The notes: generated from the sequence alone by a model not told the origin. DNA of 64,000 nucleotides from an uncultured Flavobacteriales bacterium (GCA_913054135.1 CAJXJK010000012.1:62001-126000), one strand, 5' to 3'; numbered from the stretch's first letter, positions 34,544 to 44,531 are shown. Translations and numbers: made by a program.

Positions 34544-35277
34544 GACATCCTGATTTCTTTTAAGTCAAACTCTTTTGTTCCTTCAGATGTCTGGATTTTT
34601 AAAAGACCAATTTCAGAAACCCCAGTGATTATTCCTCTGAATTTGATTCCTTTAGATTCGAATTCCCCCTCTTGATTCAAACCAAGCAGCTGTTCATAAT
34701 ATCTCTGTAAGAGTATTTTGTAATTAGATTCCATTAAAAGATTTAAATAAAAATCTAAGTAGCCGAATAGCTGCTCATAAATATCCATTACCTCAACTTC
34801 TTGTCCTATTTCATTCAGAATAGATGTTGCTTCTTTTAAGTCGCCAAAATCTTTTTGATTCACATTTAATCCAATCCCAATTATTGAAGATTGTATTTTA
34901 TCACCACTGAAAGAATTGTCTATTAAAATGCCGCAAATCTTTTTTCCTTGCACCAAAATGTCATTGGGCCACTTAATTTTTGATTCAATTTTTAAGTCTG
35001 ATAATGTCTTAAAAACAGCCAAAGAAGCCGCAATATTCAAATAAAAGGCCTTTTGAATTTTCTCGTTAGAAAAAAAAATAAGAGAAAACGTCAAATTTTT
35101 GTTTGCCTGAGTCGTCCACATGGCAGAGCGTTGACCTCTACCTTTTTGTTGATTAGATGTGACGATTGTTGTGCCACTAGGCACTTCTGACGTCTTAATC
35201 AAATTAGCAGCATAATCATTGGTAGAATCAACAATTGCTAAATGAATTAAATTTCGTTCTAATCTTTTATAGAGCAT
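34522..35277 (-). CDS. birA: Biotin--[acetyl-CoA-carboxylase] ligase
   Basis: A 251-residue BirA without the N-terminal DNA-binding domain (monofunctional). Catalytic motifs: STNDYA, NQQKGRGQRSAMW (biotinyl-AMP loop, GRGQR in place of GRGRR), KWPNDILVQGKKICGIL (core KWPNDI) and the C-terminal SH3-like domain. It attaches biotin to the carboxyl carrier protein. ATG 35277 gives MLYKRLERNLIHLAIVDSTN; an upstream ATG at 35316 is less likely. Confidence 0.94.
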   Translation of the reverse strand: MLYKRLERNLIHLAIVDSTNDYAANLIKTSEVPSGTTIVTSNQQKGRGQRSAMWTTQANKNLTFSLIFFSNEKIQKAFYLNIAASLAVFKTLSDLKIESKIKWPNDILVQGKKICGILIDNSFSGDKIQSSIIGIGLNVNQKDFGDLKEATSILNEIGQEVEVMDIYEQLFGYLDFYLNLLMESNYKILLQRYYEQLLGLNQEGEFESKGIKFRGIITGVSEIGLLKIQTSEGTKEFDLKEIRMSYPSNFF

Positions 35278-35322
35278 CCAACAAATGTTGTAAAAATTGG
35301 GACTAAAGTGAAACAAAACAAG

Positions 35323-35330
35323 TAATTTTG
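35323..35330 (+). promoter_or_regulatory. -7 box for rsfS-ftsH
   Basis: TAATTTTG matches TAnnTTTG exactly, 17 bases before rsfS; TTG at 35297-35299 gives a 23-base spacer. Confidence 0.4.
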
Positions 35331-35347
35331 TTCACCAAAATTATTTT

Positions 35348-35731
35348 ATGATTAAAACTGTTAAAGATAAAGAAGTGGCGACCAAAGCCTTGGTTGATAC
35401 AATTGTTGATGGCATTCAAGATATCAAAGGAAAAGACATTGTTGTTCTTGACTTGACCCATTTACAAAATTCTGTGACAGAATATTTTATCATATGTAGT
35501 GGTGAATCAAATACGCAAGTAGATGGAATATCTAGCTCAGTAACTCGCAAAACTAGAGAAGAGCTTAGAGAAAAACCTTGGCATACTGAAGGAATAAACA
35601 ATTCTGAATGGGTGCTTTTAGATTATGTAAATGTAGTTGTTCATGTGTTTTACAAAGAAGTAAGAGAGTTTTACAATCTCGAAGATCTTTGGGCAGATGC
35701 TGAAAGAACAGATATTCCAAACATTGATTAA
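35348..35731 (+). CDS. rsfS: Ribosomal silencing factor RsfS
   Basis: A 127-residue RsfS/Iojap protein. VVLDLTHLQNSVTEYFIICSG and WVLLDYVNVVVHVF (core HVF) are diagnostic, with EFYNLEDLWADA at the end. It binds uL14 of the 50S subunit and blocks joining with 30S under starvation. ftsH follows after 8 bases and cdsA, psd continue the operon, a common Bacteroidota order. Confidence 0.95.
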   Translation: MIKTVKDKEVATKALVDTIVDGIQDIKGKDIVVLDLTHLQNSVTEYFIICSGESNTQVDGISSSVTRKTREELREKPWHTEGINNSEWVLLDYVNVVVHVFYKEVREFYNLEDLWADAERTDIPNID

Positions 35732-35739
35732 GAAATATT

Positions 35740-37911
35740 ATGGCTGATAAACCTAAAAATAAGAAGGCATTTAATATGTATTGGATCTACGCGATCCTTG
35801 CAGTTGTATTAATTGGTTCCCAACTATTCCCAACGAAGGGAGCAACAATAGAAGTTGGTGAAAATGATTTTGAAAAGCTAGCCCTAAACGGCTATGTAAG
35901 TAAAGTACTCGTTATCAAAAATGAGCAAAAAGCAGAAGTGTTTTTAGATCATGACGACATTGAAGAAATCAATGAATTTGATGAGAAGTACGAAAAGATA
36001 AAAGAGAAAACCGGAGCTGCGCTTAATTCTCCTGATCTTAGCTTTGAAACTCCGCCATTAGATAATGACGTTTTTCAAGGTGACTTGAAGGCACTGAACG
36101 CAAGAGCTATTGCAATTGATCCTGATTACGAATTTGGTATCAAGTGGGAAAACAGAACAGATTGGTCAGACATGTTTGGCTGGTTATTATTCCCATTACT
36201 GTTAATCGTCTTCTGGATAGTAATCATGAGAAGAATGTCTGGTGGCGCCGGCGGCGGAGGCGGAGGTGGAAACATCTTCTCTATCGGAAAATCAAAAGCA
36301 AAGATTTTTGAAAAAGGAAAAGGAACAAACACTACTTTCAAAGATGTTGCAGGACTAGAAGGAGCGAAAGAAGAGATTGAAGAGATTGTTGACTTTTTAA
36401 AACAACCTAAAAAATATACTGAACTAGGAGCTAAAATTCCAAAGGGAGCATTACTTGTAGGACCTCCTGGAACAGGAAAAACTTTATTAGCAAAGGCCGT
36501 AGCTGGAGAAGCGAAGGTTCCATTCTTCTCACTTTCAGGATCTGATTTCGTAGAGATGTTTGTAGGAGTTGGTGCATCTAGAGTAAGAGACTTATTTAAA
36601 CAAGCTAAAGAGAAAGCGCCTTCAATTATTTTCATTGATGAGATTGATGCTATTGGACGTGCAAGAGGAAAGAACGCAAACATGGGTTCTAATGACGAGA
36701 GAGAAAACACATTGAATCAGTTATTAACTGAGATGGATGGATTCGGGACCAATTCGGGTGTGATCATCTTAGCAGCAACTAACAGAGCAGATGTCTTAGA
36801 TTCAGCCTTAATGAGAGCTGGTCGTTTTGACAGACAGATTTATGTGGATATGCCTGATCTGAATGAAAGAAAAGAGATTTTCCAAGTTCATTTAAAGCCA
36901 TTAAAACTTGAAAAAGAATTAGACGTAGATTTCTTGGCAAGACAAACTCCAGGATTTTCAGGAGCTGACATTGCAAACATTTGTAATGAGGCTGCACTAA
37001 TTGCTGCCAGAAAGAAAAAACAATTCGTAAACAAACAAGACTTCTTAGATGCGGTTGATAGAATTGTTGGTGGATTAGAAAAGAAAAACAAAATCATAAC
37101 ACCTCAAGAAAAGAAAACAATTGCTTTTCACGAAGCAGGTCATGCTACTACTTCATGGTTATTAGAGCATGCTTCACCACTTATTAAGGTGACAATTGTT
37201 CCTAGAGGAAGATCTCTTGGTGCTGCATGGTACTTGCCAGAAGAAAGACAAATTACTACAACTGAGCAATTGCTTGACGAAATGTGTTCGGCATTGGGAG
37301 GAAGAGCCGCAGAGCAAATTATGTTTGGTAAAATCTCTACGGGAGCATTAAGCGACCTTGAGAAAGTTACCAAGCAAGCTTACGCAATGGTTTCTATTTA
37401 TGGATTATCAGAAAAAGTTGGAAACATCTCTTACTATGATCCTAATGGCTCAGCATTTCAAAAACCTTACTCTGAAGAAAGAGCACAATTAATTGATGAA
37501 GAGGTAAGTAGAATTATCGAAGAACAATACCAAAGAGCAATTAATATTCTTACTGAGAATAAAGACAAACTTACTGCTTTGGCTGAGGAGTTGCTTAAAA
37601 ACGAAGTGATCTTCAAAGACAATCTAGTTAAGATTTTTGGAGAAAGAATCTGGGATATGAACAAGGACAAAACTGCCGAAGGCAAACTTGAAGAAGCTTT
37701 CAAAGAATCAGAAGGAGGTCCTGCTGCTACAATTGCTAAGCCCGATTATGTAAAACCAGAGTTTTCAAAACCAGCTGAATTTTCAAAGCCAGCAGACTTT
37801 CCAAAGACAGAAGCTTCTAAAAGTGAAGATAATTCCGTATCTTCTGATGAATCAACAACTGACGAAAGCAAGTCAGATGATTCAACTAACAAAGAAGAAG
37901 ATGGAGAATAG
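35740..37911 (+). CDS. ftsH: ATP-dependent zinc metalloprotease FtsH
   Basis: A 723-residue membrane AAA+ protease. TM1 (~13-29), periplasmic region, TM2 (~145-164), a Gly-rich linker (169-177), Walker A GPPGTGKT (241-248), Walker [12 protein letters not shown] (~297-306), SRH with two Arg (~361-364), zinc site HEAGH (464-468). The ~75-residue C-terminal tail is low-complexity with [12 protein letters not shown]-like repeats and an acidic Ser/Glu end. It degrades misassembled membrane proteins and regulatory substrates. The next gene begins inside its last 11 bases. Confidence 0.97.
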   Translation: MADKPKNKKAFNMYWIYAILAVVLIGSQLFPTKGATIEVGENDFEKLALNGYVSKVLVIKNEQKAEVFLDHDDIEEINEFDEKYEKIKEKTGAALNSPDLSFETPPLDNDVFQGDLKALNARAIAIDPDYEFGIKWENRTDWSDMFGWLLFPLLLIVFWIVIMRRMSGGAGGGGGGGNIFSIGKSKAKIFEKGKGTNTTFKDVAGLEGAKEEIEEIVDFLKQPKKYTELGAKIPKGALLVGPPGTGKTLLAKAVAGEAKVPFFSLSGSDFVEMFVGVGASRVRDLFKQAKEKAPSIIFIDEIDAIGRARGKNANMGSNDERENTLNQLLTEMDGFGTNSGVIILAATNRADVLDSALMRAGRFDRQIYVDMPDLNERKEIFQVHLKPLKLEKELDVDFLARQTPGFSGADIANICNEAALIAARKKKQFVNKQDFLDAVDRIVGGLEKKNKIITPQEKKTIAFHEAGHATTSWLLEHASPLIKVTIVPRGRSLGAAWYLPEERQITTTEQLLDEMCSALGGRAAEQIMFGKISTGALSDLEKVTKQAYAMVSIYGLSEKVGNISYYDPNGSAFQKPYSEERAQLIDEEVSRIIEEQYQRAINILTENKDKLTALAEELLKNEVIFKDNLVKIFGERIWDMNKDKTAEGKLEEAFKESEGGPAATIAKPDYVKPEFSKPAEFSKPADFPKTEASKSEDNSVSSDESTTDESKSDDSTNKEEDGE

Positions 37912-38104
37912 AAAACTAGTATACACAACTACGGTTGAGCATATGGCTCATTTAATGAGAGACAAGTTAGAGGGAGAAGGAATCAATACGCTTATCTTAA
38001 ATCAGAAAGATTCAACTTACGGAACCTTTGGTTCTATTGAGCTTTACGTTCAAGATGAAGACTTCGATAAAGCAAAAGAAATTGTCGGGCAAAGTCAAGA
38101 ATAA
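37901..38104 (+). CDS. DUF2007 small protein
   Basis: A 67-residue soluble protein: VYTTTVEHMAHLMRDKLEGEGI ... GSIELYVQDEDFDKAKEIV (in part), matching DUF2007, an ACT-like small domain of unknown ligand. ATG 37901 overlaps ftsH by 11 bases; the longer frame upstream is spurious. cdsA begins 1 base after its stop. Confidence 0.85.
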   Translation: MENRKLVYTTTVEHMAHLMRDKLEGEGINTLILNQKDSTYGTFGSIELYVQDEDFDKAKEIVGQSQE

Positions 38105-38105
38105 T

Positions 38106-38942
38106 ATGCTTCAAAGGGCAATTACAGGAACAGTTTATGTTGCTGCTATTGTTACATCTGTTTATTTTGGCGGATGGTATTTGCATATACTTTTTGGAAT
38201 CATAGCACTTCTGATGCTTCAAGAGTTTGCGGTGATGTTTAAGAAATCTGAATTTTCTCCGAATGCCATCTTAGGTCCTATTGTAGGCTTCTTACTTTAC
38301 ATTTTAGGTGTGTATATGCTCACTGGATCTCATGAAGAAGTTGAAACTCCCAAATGGGTTCCACTACTAATAGGATCTATTATAGCCTTTTCATGGCTTG
38401 CAATTGCTGAACTTTTCAGAAATAAAAAGAATCCGTTCGTTAACCTGGCAATTACATTCTCATCAATAATCTACATTGTAGTTCCCCTCCTACTCATTAA
38501 TTTGATGTCTATTCATGGCGAAGCTCAAGAGAGCGTATTTCCTCTGCTTGGAATTTTTATTATGATTTGGTGTTCTGACACCTTTGCTTACTTAGTTGGT
38601 CGAAAAATCGGAAAGCACAAAATGTTTGAACGTATTTCACCAAAAAAAAGCTGGGAAGGCTTCTTTGGCGGAATGACTTTTGCAATGATTGCAGGCCTAG
38701 TAATTGCTTATTTTGTTGACGAACAACCGTATATTCAATACGCTATAATAGGAATGTTGGCTGCGGTATTTGGCACTCTCGGAGACCTTATAGAATCTAT
38801 GCTAAAGAGAAGTTTAAATCTAAAAGATTCAGGCACTATCTTACCTGGTCACGGAGGTTTACTGGATAGATTAGATAGTGTTCTAGTAGTAATTCCTGTA
38901 ATTTTTGTCTTTCAACTCATCTCATTCTATTATTTCGCTTAA
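38106..38942 (+). CDS. cdsA: Phosphatidate cytidylyltransferase
   Basis: A 278-residue membrane enzyme making CDP-diacylglycerol from phosphatidate and CTP. Seven to eight TM helices; the C-terminal family signature is visible as SPKKSWEGFFGG (~179-190) and GDLIESMLKRSLNLKDSG ... PGHGGLLDRLDS (~230-260). ATG 38106 chosen since the upstream extension overlaps DUF2007 out of frame. Followed after 9 bases by psd. Confidence 0.95.
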   Translation: MLQRAITGTVYVAAIVTSVYFGGWYLHILFGIIALLMLQEFAVMFKKSEFSPNAILGPIVGFLLYILGVYMLTGSHEEVETPKWVPLLIGSIIAFSWLAIAELFRNKKNPFVNLAITFSSIIYIVVPLLLINLMSIHGEAQESVFPLLGIFIMIWCSDTFAYLVGRKIGKHKMFERISPKKSWEGFFGGMTFAMIAGLVIAYFVDEQPYIQYAIIGMLAAVFGTLGDLIESMLKRSLNLKDSGTILPGHGGLLDRLDSVLVVIPVIFVFQLISFYYFA

Positions 38943-38951
38943 TTTTGAGGC

Positions 38952-39611
38952 GTGAAAATTCATAAAGAGGGCTTCGGAATCATTGCAATCGCCACACTAA
39001 TATTGGGTGGAATATTTGCAGCAAATTTTATTTTTCTAAAAGAACTATTACCATGGCTCTTTTGGATATTGACAGCAGGTTGCATCATCATGCTATATCT
39101 GGTAATTCAATTTTTTCGAGTTCCGAAAAGAATCATTGAGAAAAATAACAATCTCATTTTATGCCCTGCGGATGGCAAGGTTGTTGTGATTGAAGAGGTT
39201 GAAGAAACTGAGTATTTCAAAGACAAAAGAATTCAAATCTCTATCTTTATGTCACCACTGAATGTGCATTGTCAGTGGAATCCAATCTCAGGATTGACCA
39301 AGTATTATAAATATCACAAGGGCAAGTATCTTGTAGCATGGCACCCAAAATCTTCTACCGAGAATGAGAGATCAACAATAGTTACTGAGCATTCATCAGG
39401 CAGAGAAATTTTGTACCGCCAAATTGCAGGTGCTGTAGCCAGAAGAATAAAATGTTACGCCGTTGAAGGAGAGAAAATAGAACAAGGCGAAGAATTCGGA
39501 TTCATAAAATTCGGTTCAAGAGTTGATGTTTTCTTGCCAATTGGCACTGATGTTAAAGTTAAAATTGATGATGTCGTTCAAGGAAAAAACACAATTTTGG
39601 CCTCATTTTAG
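38952..39611 (+). CDS. psd: Phosphatidylserine decarboxylase, short archaeal-type
   Basis: A 219-residue proenzyme from GTG 38952. Two N-terminal TM helices, then the decarboxylase domain with FMSPLNVHCQWNP (FMSPxNVH), YRQIAGAVARRI and the self-cleavage Gly-Ser in KFGSRVDVFLP (~190), where Ser becomes the pyruvoyl group. It makes phosphatidylethanolamine, using the CDP-DAG made via cdsA. The short form is normal for Bacteroidota. Confidence 0.94.
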   Translation: MKIHKEGFGIIAIATLILGGIFAANFIFLKELLPWLFWILTAGCIIMLYLVIQFFRVPKRIIEKNNNLILCPADGKVVVIEEVEETEYFKDKRIQISIFMSPLNVHCQWNPISGLTKYYKYHKGKYLVAWHPKSSTENERSTIVTEHSSGREILYRQIAGAVARRIKCYAVEGEKIEQGEEFGFIKFGSRVDVFLPIGTDVKVKIDDVVQGKNTILASF

Positions 39612-39666
39612 GCTGAATATTTGTAACTTGAGGTGTTAGAATTAAAAGAAATTTAAAACAATAGAA

Positions 39667-39831
39667 ATGAAAAAAGTATTGATGGCAGTTGCCTTAGCGG
39701 CATTTTTAGGTTCATTTACAACTTCTTACGCTCAAGACGGAGAGAAAAAAGTGAACAAGACTGAAAAGAAGAAATGTGACAAGAAAAAATGTTGCAGTGA
39801 CAAAAAGAAATGTGACGAGAAAAAGAAATAA
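39667..39831 (+). CDS. Tiny secreted Lys/Cys-rich peptide
   Basis: A 54-residue protein too short for routine calling. Signal peptide ~1-22 (MKKVLMAVALAAFLGSFTTS, cleaved near YAQ), mature part of about 31 residues that is almost half Lys, with four Cys spaced as KKCDKKKCCSDKKKCDEKK. ATG 39667, TAA 39829; a strong terminator follows. It could bind metal or anionic surface polymers; no family known. Similar tiny Bacteroidota peptides exist but are unnamed. Confidence 0.7.
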   Translation: MKKVLMAVALAAFLGSFTTSYAQDGEKKVNKTEKKKCDKKKCCSDKKKCDEKKK

Positions 39832-39856
39832 GTCTTTTTTAAGTCAAATATTGTAG

Positions 39857-39888
39857 GGCCTTGATGTTTAACATCAAGGCCTTTTTTT
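39857..39888 (+). terminator. Intrinsic terminator after small peptide gene
   Basis: GGCCTTGATGT (39857-39867), loop TTA, ACATCAAGGCC (39871-39881), T7. Perfect 11-bp stem. Confidence 0.92.
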
Positions 39889-39978
39889 GTTAAAGTACTT
39901 TGGCAACTAATTCATAACTTATACGTCTAAAGAAAAAGCTTTGGTCTACAGACCTAATATAACACTAAACAATCGATC

Positions 39979-40326
39979 ATGAAAAAAGTAATGTTAACCC
40001 TTTCTGTTATTGGATTAGCGGCAAGTTCTTTTGCCCAAACTCAAGATGTAATTGACGACAATTGTCCTGGTTTTAACCCTGAATTTAATGAAGAACATAT
40101 ATTACCAGCAGGTGGAATTCAGTTTACAGATGCCTCTGGATTGTTAACTTCTACGTCTTTAACGTACAGTTGGGATTTCGGACAAGGACATACTTCAGAC
40201 AAACAAAGCCCATTTATGGTTTTTGATAACGAAGCAGATTATCTAATAAAATTAACGGTTACAGACAATACAGGTTGTGTAGCTTCAATTGAAAAAGTTA
40301 TTACCTGGTCTTATAACAATTACTAG
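39979..40326 (+). CDS. Small secreted PKD-domain protein
   Basis: A 115-residue exported protein: signal peptide ~1-19 (cleaved at SSFA/Q), then one PKD domain with LTYSWDFGQGHTSDKQSP and ADYLIKLTVTDNTGC. PKD domains are beta-sandwich modules of surface proteins. It stops 4 bases before the first giant adhesin-like gene and is presumably co-transcribed, so it may be a soluble partner of the same surface structure. Confidence 0.8.
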   Translation: MKKVMLTLSVIGLAASSFAQTQDVIDDNCPGFNPEFNEEHILPAGGIQFTDASGLLTSTSLTYSWDFGQGHTSDKQSPFMVFDNEADYLIKLTVTDNTGCVASIEKVITWSYNNY

Positions 40327-40330
40327 TATC

Positions 40331-43300
40331 ATGAAAAATTTTCTTGCTCTAATCCTTATTGGGATTGTGGCCAACTTTAGTTTTGGTCAAGCTCCTATTA
40401 ACTGTGGACAATTTCAATCTACAGGAACAGTTAATCCATACGGAAGTGGATATACCGACCCCGGATGTGGAGGAAATGTTCCAGGAACAGTTTCAGGCCC
40501 TGGTGTTTGGACAGGTTCAGGTTGTGCAGGATTTATCACATCAACGGTTGTAGGACCTGCCGTAACATGTTTAGTAGTCTCTTATGGAGCGGTAAACACG
40601 AATGATTACGGTACAATTTCTACTAATACTGGTGGTACATTGACTCTTACAGGAGCCAACATGGGAATTAACGGAAACGTAGTTGGACCTTACAATTGTG
40701 GAGGTCAATCATACGGAAACGTACTTTTAACAGTATGCTCTGATGTTCCTTTTACTTCGGTGACATTAACTAACACAGGTTGTACATCAGGATGGGTAGT
40801 AAACTGTGCAAGTCAAGCGACTTGTCAAAATGGTAACTGCTCAGTGCCGTGTCTAATTACAAATATGACAGCTTCTGTTTCTGCTTGCGCAGCAGGAGCT
40901 TATTCTACTAGTGGAATTGTTGAATTTGCAGGTGCACCAACTACTGGCCAACTAATCGTTGAAGATTGTGATGGTAACCAACAAGTTTTTAACGCCCCTT
41001 TCACTTCTCCACAAGCATACAACATTACAGGTCAAGATCCTGATGGAGGAGCTTGTGACGTAACAGCATTTTTTACTGATGACTTAGGATGTAATCAACA
41101 AATAACTTACACAGCTCCAGTTTGCCTTTGTAACATAGACTTCTTTGAAGCCAATATAGGGTTGTGCGATCAGAATACGGACACCTATGGCATGTCCGGA
41201 TATGTGGACTTTACTAATGCCCCCCCCGGGGGTCTCCTAATTGTTGAAGTTGATAATGGAACCACAGTTTATGATACCGTCATAAACCCTCCTTTCGTCT
41301 CCGGACAAACTTACAGCATTAGCGGAATACCATCTGATGGTTCGGCCAGCACAATTACTGTTTATTTTTCAGATAATGCCGGTTGTACTAACACCATTGC
41401 TTACAATGCACCTACTTCTTGTGCGTGTGATGCCGATATCGGAACTTTCAACACAACTATTACAGGGTCGAGTCCGAATGACTACGTATTATGTTTTGGT
41501 GATCAATTAAATGTAAATACGAATAACGACTGGTCAGGTCCAGGAGAAATGTTTAATCCTCCAGGTCCGGCTTACAACCCTGGCATCTCTTGGTTAATGT
41601 ATAGCTGTCCTCCTACGGTGGCTGTGACTCCTAACCTTGTTGATAATGTGCCAGATGACCCTTGTTTCATAGGTTTAATTGCTGATGGAAATTTTGCTGA
41701 CTTAAATGACTTATTCTACATTAATGCATATCCTCCAGGAACATTTACTGACAACACTATTTATTGGGTGCCATTAACAATGTATGACCAAGTTGGAGGA
41801 ACATATAGTTTCGTGAATGGATCTATGCCTTGTTATGAGATGGGAACACCTTATGCCGTGCAATACTTACCTGAAATTACTTCAACTGATGTAGAAGATT
41901 GTATAGCTGGTACTGCTGTTGTTACCGTTAATGGTGGATTACCAGAAATTGATGGCTCTCAGTTCACAGCTTCTAACTTAATGCCTTTGACGGCAACTTT
42001 TGATAACACATCAGCCAATGATGGTGGAACAATTACTGTTTCAGGATTGAATGGTGGTGAAATGTGGTCTTTTGATATCACTGATGATAACGGTTGTCCT
42101 CACACGATTACTGGCGGACCTTTCCCTCCTTTAGAAGATCCTGGATTTTCATACACAGGTGGAACATGGTGTACTAATGATCCAAATCAAAACCCTACTC
42201 TAACTGGTGTTGGTGGTGGAACATATGTTGCTACTCCTGCTGGTCTCTCAATAAATGGAGCTTCGGGAACAATTACAACTTCTACTTCTACTCCTGGTGT
42301 TTATGATGTGACTTATACCACTCCTGGAGTATGCTTTGATGATTCAACAGTTACAGTAACAATTCTTGAGGTACCAACTGTAAATCCGATTCTTGATGAA
42401 ACAGTATGTGTTGGAGATAACTTCACGGCAATTACTTTCTCAGGCTCAATGGCTGGAGCGGCTTATGATTGGACGAACAGTAATACTGCTATTGGAGCAG
42501 CTGCTGCCGGATCTGGTGATATTGCTTCATTTGTTGGCGCTACTAATGGCGGAACTGAAGTTGGTAACTTCACTATTACTCCTTCTTTTGGAGGATGTAC
42601 AGGTCTTGCTGAAACTTTTGCCTTGACAGTAAATGATTTAGATGACGCTACTTTTGATTATACGCCAGGTCTAACTTATTGTCAAACTGCTGCTAACCCA
42701 ACAACTAATATTACAGGATTAAATGGAGGTACATTCTCATATGTTACTGTTTCTGGTGGACCGACATTAGATATCAATCCGGCTACTGGTGATATTATAT
42801 TGGCAAATTCTGATTTAGGAGCTTATGACATTACTTATAATACTACAGGTGCTGTTGGATCTCTTTGTCCTCAGACATTTACGCTTCAATTGGTAATCAC
42901 GCCTGCTCCTGTTGCAGACTTTACTCTAGACATTTATTGTGCAAATGATGCTGATCCTCTACCTACTTATTTTAACAATGGTAGTGGTGGAACATTCAGT
43001 TCCGCTCCAGCTGGACTGGTTATTAATGCTAATTCAGGATTAGTTGACTTGGATGCAAGTTTACCTGGTACGTATAATGTAACCAATGATATTAATGTAG
43101 CGGGATGTCCTCTTGCAACATATCTAGATGACATTACTGTTAATGAAATCCCAGATGCAAACATTGTAGGCTCTACTACAATTTGCCCTGGAGACCCATT
43201 ACCAAACATTGATATCAATATTACTGCCGGTATTCCGAATTGGGATGTAACTTATAACCTGAACGGTTCTGCTGTTACAACTAACACTGCGGTAAGTCCA

Positions 43301-44479
43301 TTAGTTATTAATGGAGCTGCCATAGGTACCTATGATTTAGTTTCTGTCACAGATGGTAATGGATGTACTAACGGAATTGCCGGACAAGTTGTGATTGACG
43401 AATTCGTGACTCCTGTAATGGATGTTATGAATGATCAAGCTATTTGTGAAGGCCTTAACTTAGATGTGAATCCGTTTAATTCGATTCCTCCTGGTTCAAC
43501 TTTTGCTTGGACTAATACATCAGGAACAGACGTAGGATATGGTTTAAATGGCGCAGGAGATATTGGATCATTCATTGGTGTTAATGGCACAGGTGCTTCT
43601 ATCCCTACAAATGTTCAAGTGATTCCTACTTCTGCTGATGGTTGTGTAGGACCGCCTTCAAATGTTCTAATCACTGTTAACCCAATTCCAATTATTGACT
43701 TTACAGGAGATCCACTAGTTGGATGCGAGCCTTTAGAAGTAACCTTCACTAATAACTCTGCACCAATGGGACAGAATTGTACTTGGACCTTTGGAGACGG
43801 AAATGTTATTATGGGATGTGGTCAGGTAAGTAATACTTACATGGCTGGAGATTATGATGTTTCATTGACAGTTACAACTGCTCAAGGTTGTTCAGCTAGT
43901 GATACCTATCTTAATTATGTGAATGTTACTCAAGTGCCTGAGGCATTGTTCTCATTTGCTCCGCAAGAAATTACTGTTGAAGATCCTGTAGTAGAATTCA
44001 CTAACAGCTCTTTATTTGCTGAAACGTACAATTGGGAATTTGGAGATAACTCTGTTAATTCTAGTGTTACTGATCCTATTCACCTCTACCCTGCCGAAGA
44101 GCCAGGACAATACTTGGTGACTTTATGGGCTTACAGTCCTAACCTAATGTGTTATGATTCAATATCACAATTAATTCAAATTGATGATGTAATCATTTTC
44201 TATGTTCCAAATATCTTCACACCTGATGGAGATGATTATAATGAAACGTTCCAACCAGTCTTCACATCAGGATTTGATAAATTTGATTACCACTTAACCA
44301 TCTTTAACCGTTGGGGTGAAATCATCTTTGAATCATATGATGCTTCGCAAGGATGGAATGGTCACTATGGTGATGGCGGACTCGTTCAAGACGGAGTTTA
44401 CATTTGGCAAATCGACTTTAAAGAAACAATGTCAGACAAACAACATACCCACAGAGGTCATGTCACAGTTCTGAAATAA
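40331..44479 (+). CDS. Giant T9SS type B cell-surface protein, paralog 1
   Basis: A 1382-residue exported protein. Signal peptide ~1-20 (ends FSFGQ), unique Gly/Cys-rich head (~21-172), then Ig-like/fibronectin-like beta modules, two PKD domains (~1117-1200 with CTWTFGDGN; ~1200-1286 with YNWEFGDNS) and a CHU_C gliding-motility-type sorting domain (~1289-1382: FYVPNIFTPDGDDYNE, FNRWGEIIFES, ending VTVLK). The sorting domain sends it through the type IX system to the surface. Homologous to the next gene from residue ~172 onward. An 8C-5G tract lies at 41220-41232. The start ATG 40331 is chosen over an upstream in-frame ATG at 40289 that overlaps the PKD gene. Confidence 0.88.
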   Translation: MKNFLALILIGIVANFSFGQAPINCGQFQSTGTVNPYGSGYTDPGCGGNVPGTVSGPGVWTGSGCAGFITSTVVGPAVTCLVVSYGAVNTNDYGTISTNTGGTLTLTGANMGINGNVVGPYNCGGQSYGNVLLTVCSDVPFTSVTLTNTGCTSGWVVNCASQATCQNGNCSVPCLITNMTASVSACAAGAYSTSGIVEFAGAPTTGQLIVEDCDGNQQVFNAPFTSPQAYNITGQDPDGGACDVTAFFTDDLGCNQQITYTAPVCLCNIDFFEANIGLCDQNTDTYGMSGYVDFTNAPPGGLLIVEVDNGTTVYDTVINPPFVSGQTYSISGIPSDGSASTITVYFSDNAGCTNTIAYNAPTSCACDADIGTFNTTITGSSPNDYVLCFGDQLNVNTNNDWSGPGEMFNPPGPAYNPGISWLMYSCPPTVAVTPNLVDNVPDDPCFIGLIADGNFADLNDLFYINAYPPGTFTDNTIYWVPLTMYDQVGGTYSFVNGSMPCYEMGTPYAVQYLPEITSTDVEDCIAGTAVVTVNGGLPEIDGSQFTASNLMPLTATFDNTSANDGGTITVSGLNGGEMWSFDITDDNGCPHTITGGPFPPLEDPGFSYTGGTWCTNDPNQNPTLTGVGGGTYVATPAGLSINGASGTITTSTSTPGVYDVTYTTPGVCFDDSTVTVTILEVPTVNPILDETVCVGDNFTAITFSGSMAGAAYDWTNSNTAIGAAAAGSGDIASFVGATNGGTEVGNFTITPSFGGCTGLAETFALTVNDLDDATFDYTPGLTYCQTAANPTTNITGLNGGTFSYVTVSGGPTLDINPATGDIILANSDLGAYDITYNTTGAVGSLCPQTFTLQLVITPAPVADFTLDIYCANDADPLPTYFNNGSGGTFSSAPAGLVINANSGLVDLDASLPGTYNVTNDINVAGCPLATYLDDITVNEIPDANIVGSTTICPGDPLPNIDINITAGIPNWDVTYNLNGSAVTTNTAVSPLVINGAAIGTYDLVSVTDGNGCTNGIAGQVVIDEFVTPVMDVMNDQAICEGLNLDVNPFNSIPPGSTFAWTNTSGTDVGYGLNGAGDIGSFIGVNGTGASIPTNVQVIPTSADGCVGPPSNVLITVNPIPIIDFTGDPLVGCEPLEVTFTNNSAPMGQNCTWTFGDGNVIMGCGQVSNTYMAGDYDVSLTVTTAQGCSASDTYLNYVNVTQVPEALFSFAPQEITVEDPVVEFTNSSLFAETYNWEFGDNSVNSSVTDPIHLYPAEEPGQYLVTLWAYSPNLMCYDSISQLIQIDDVIIFYVPNIFTPDGDDYNETFQPVFTSGFDKFDYHLTIFNRWGEIIFESYDASQGWNGHYGDGGLVQDGVYIWQIDFKETMSDKQHTHRGHVTVLK

Positions 44480-44501
44480 TATTACCTATGAATTGAAGAA
44501 A

Positions 44502-44531
44502 GGAGCTTAAGGTTATTTAAGCTCCTTTTTT
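44502..44531 (+). terminator. Intrinsic terminator after paralog 1
   Basis: GGAGCTTAA (44502-44510), loop GGTTAT, TTAAGCTCC (44517-44525), T6. Confidence 0.88.

Noticed and set aside
36126-36710. A 194-residue minus-strand frame inside ftsH
   Set aside because: It lies wholly inside ftsH in another frame, with a Pro-rich run mirroring the glycine linker and no family features; a shadow.
41220-41232. Frameshift at the C8-G5 tract splitting paralog 1
   Set aside because: The frame stays open and aligned with paralog 2 on both sides of the tract.
42967-43218. Minus-strand frames within the giant surface protein genes (also 45445-45798, 48301-48534, 49528-49764)
   Set aside because: They mirror Gly/Thr/Pro-rich coding repeats and have no independent features.
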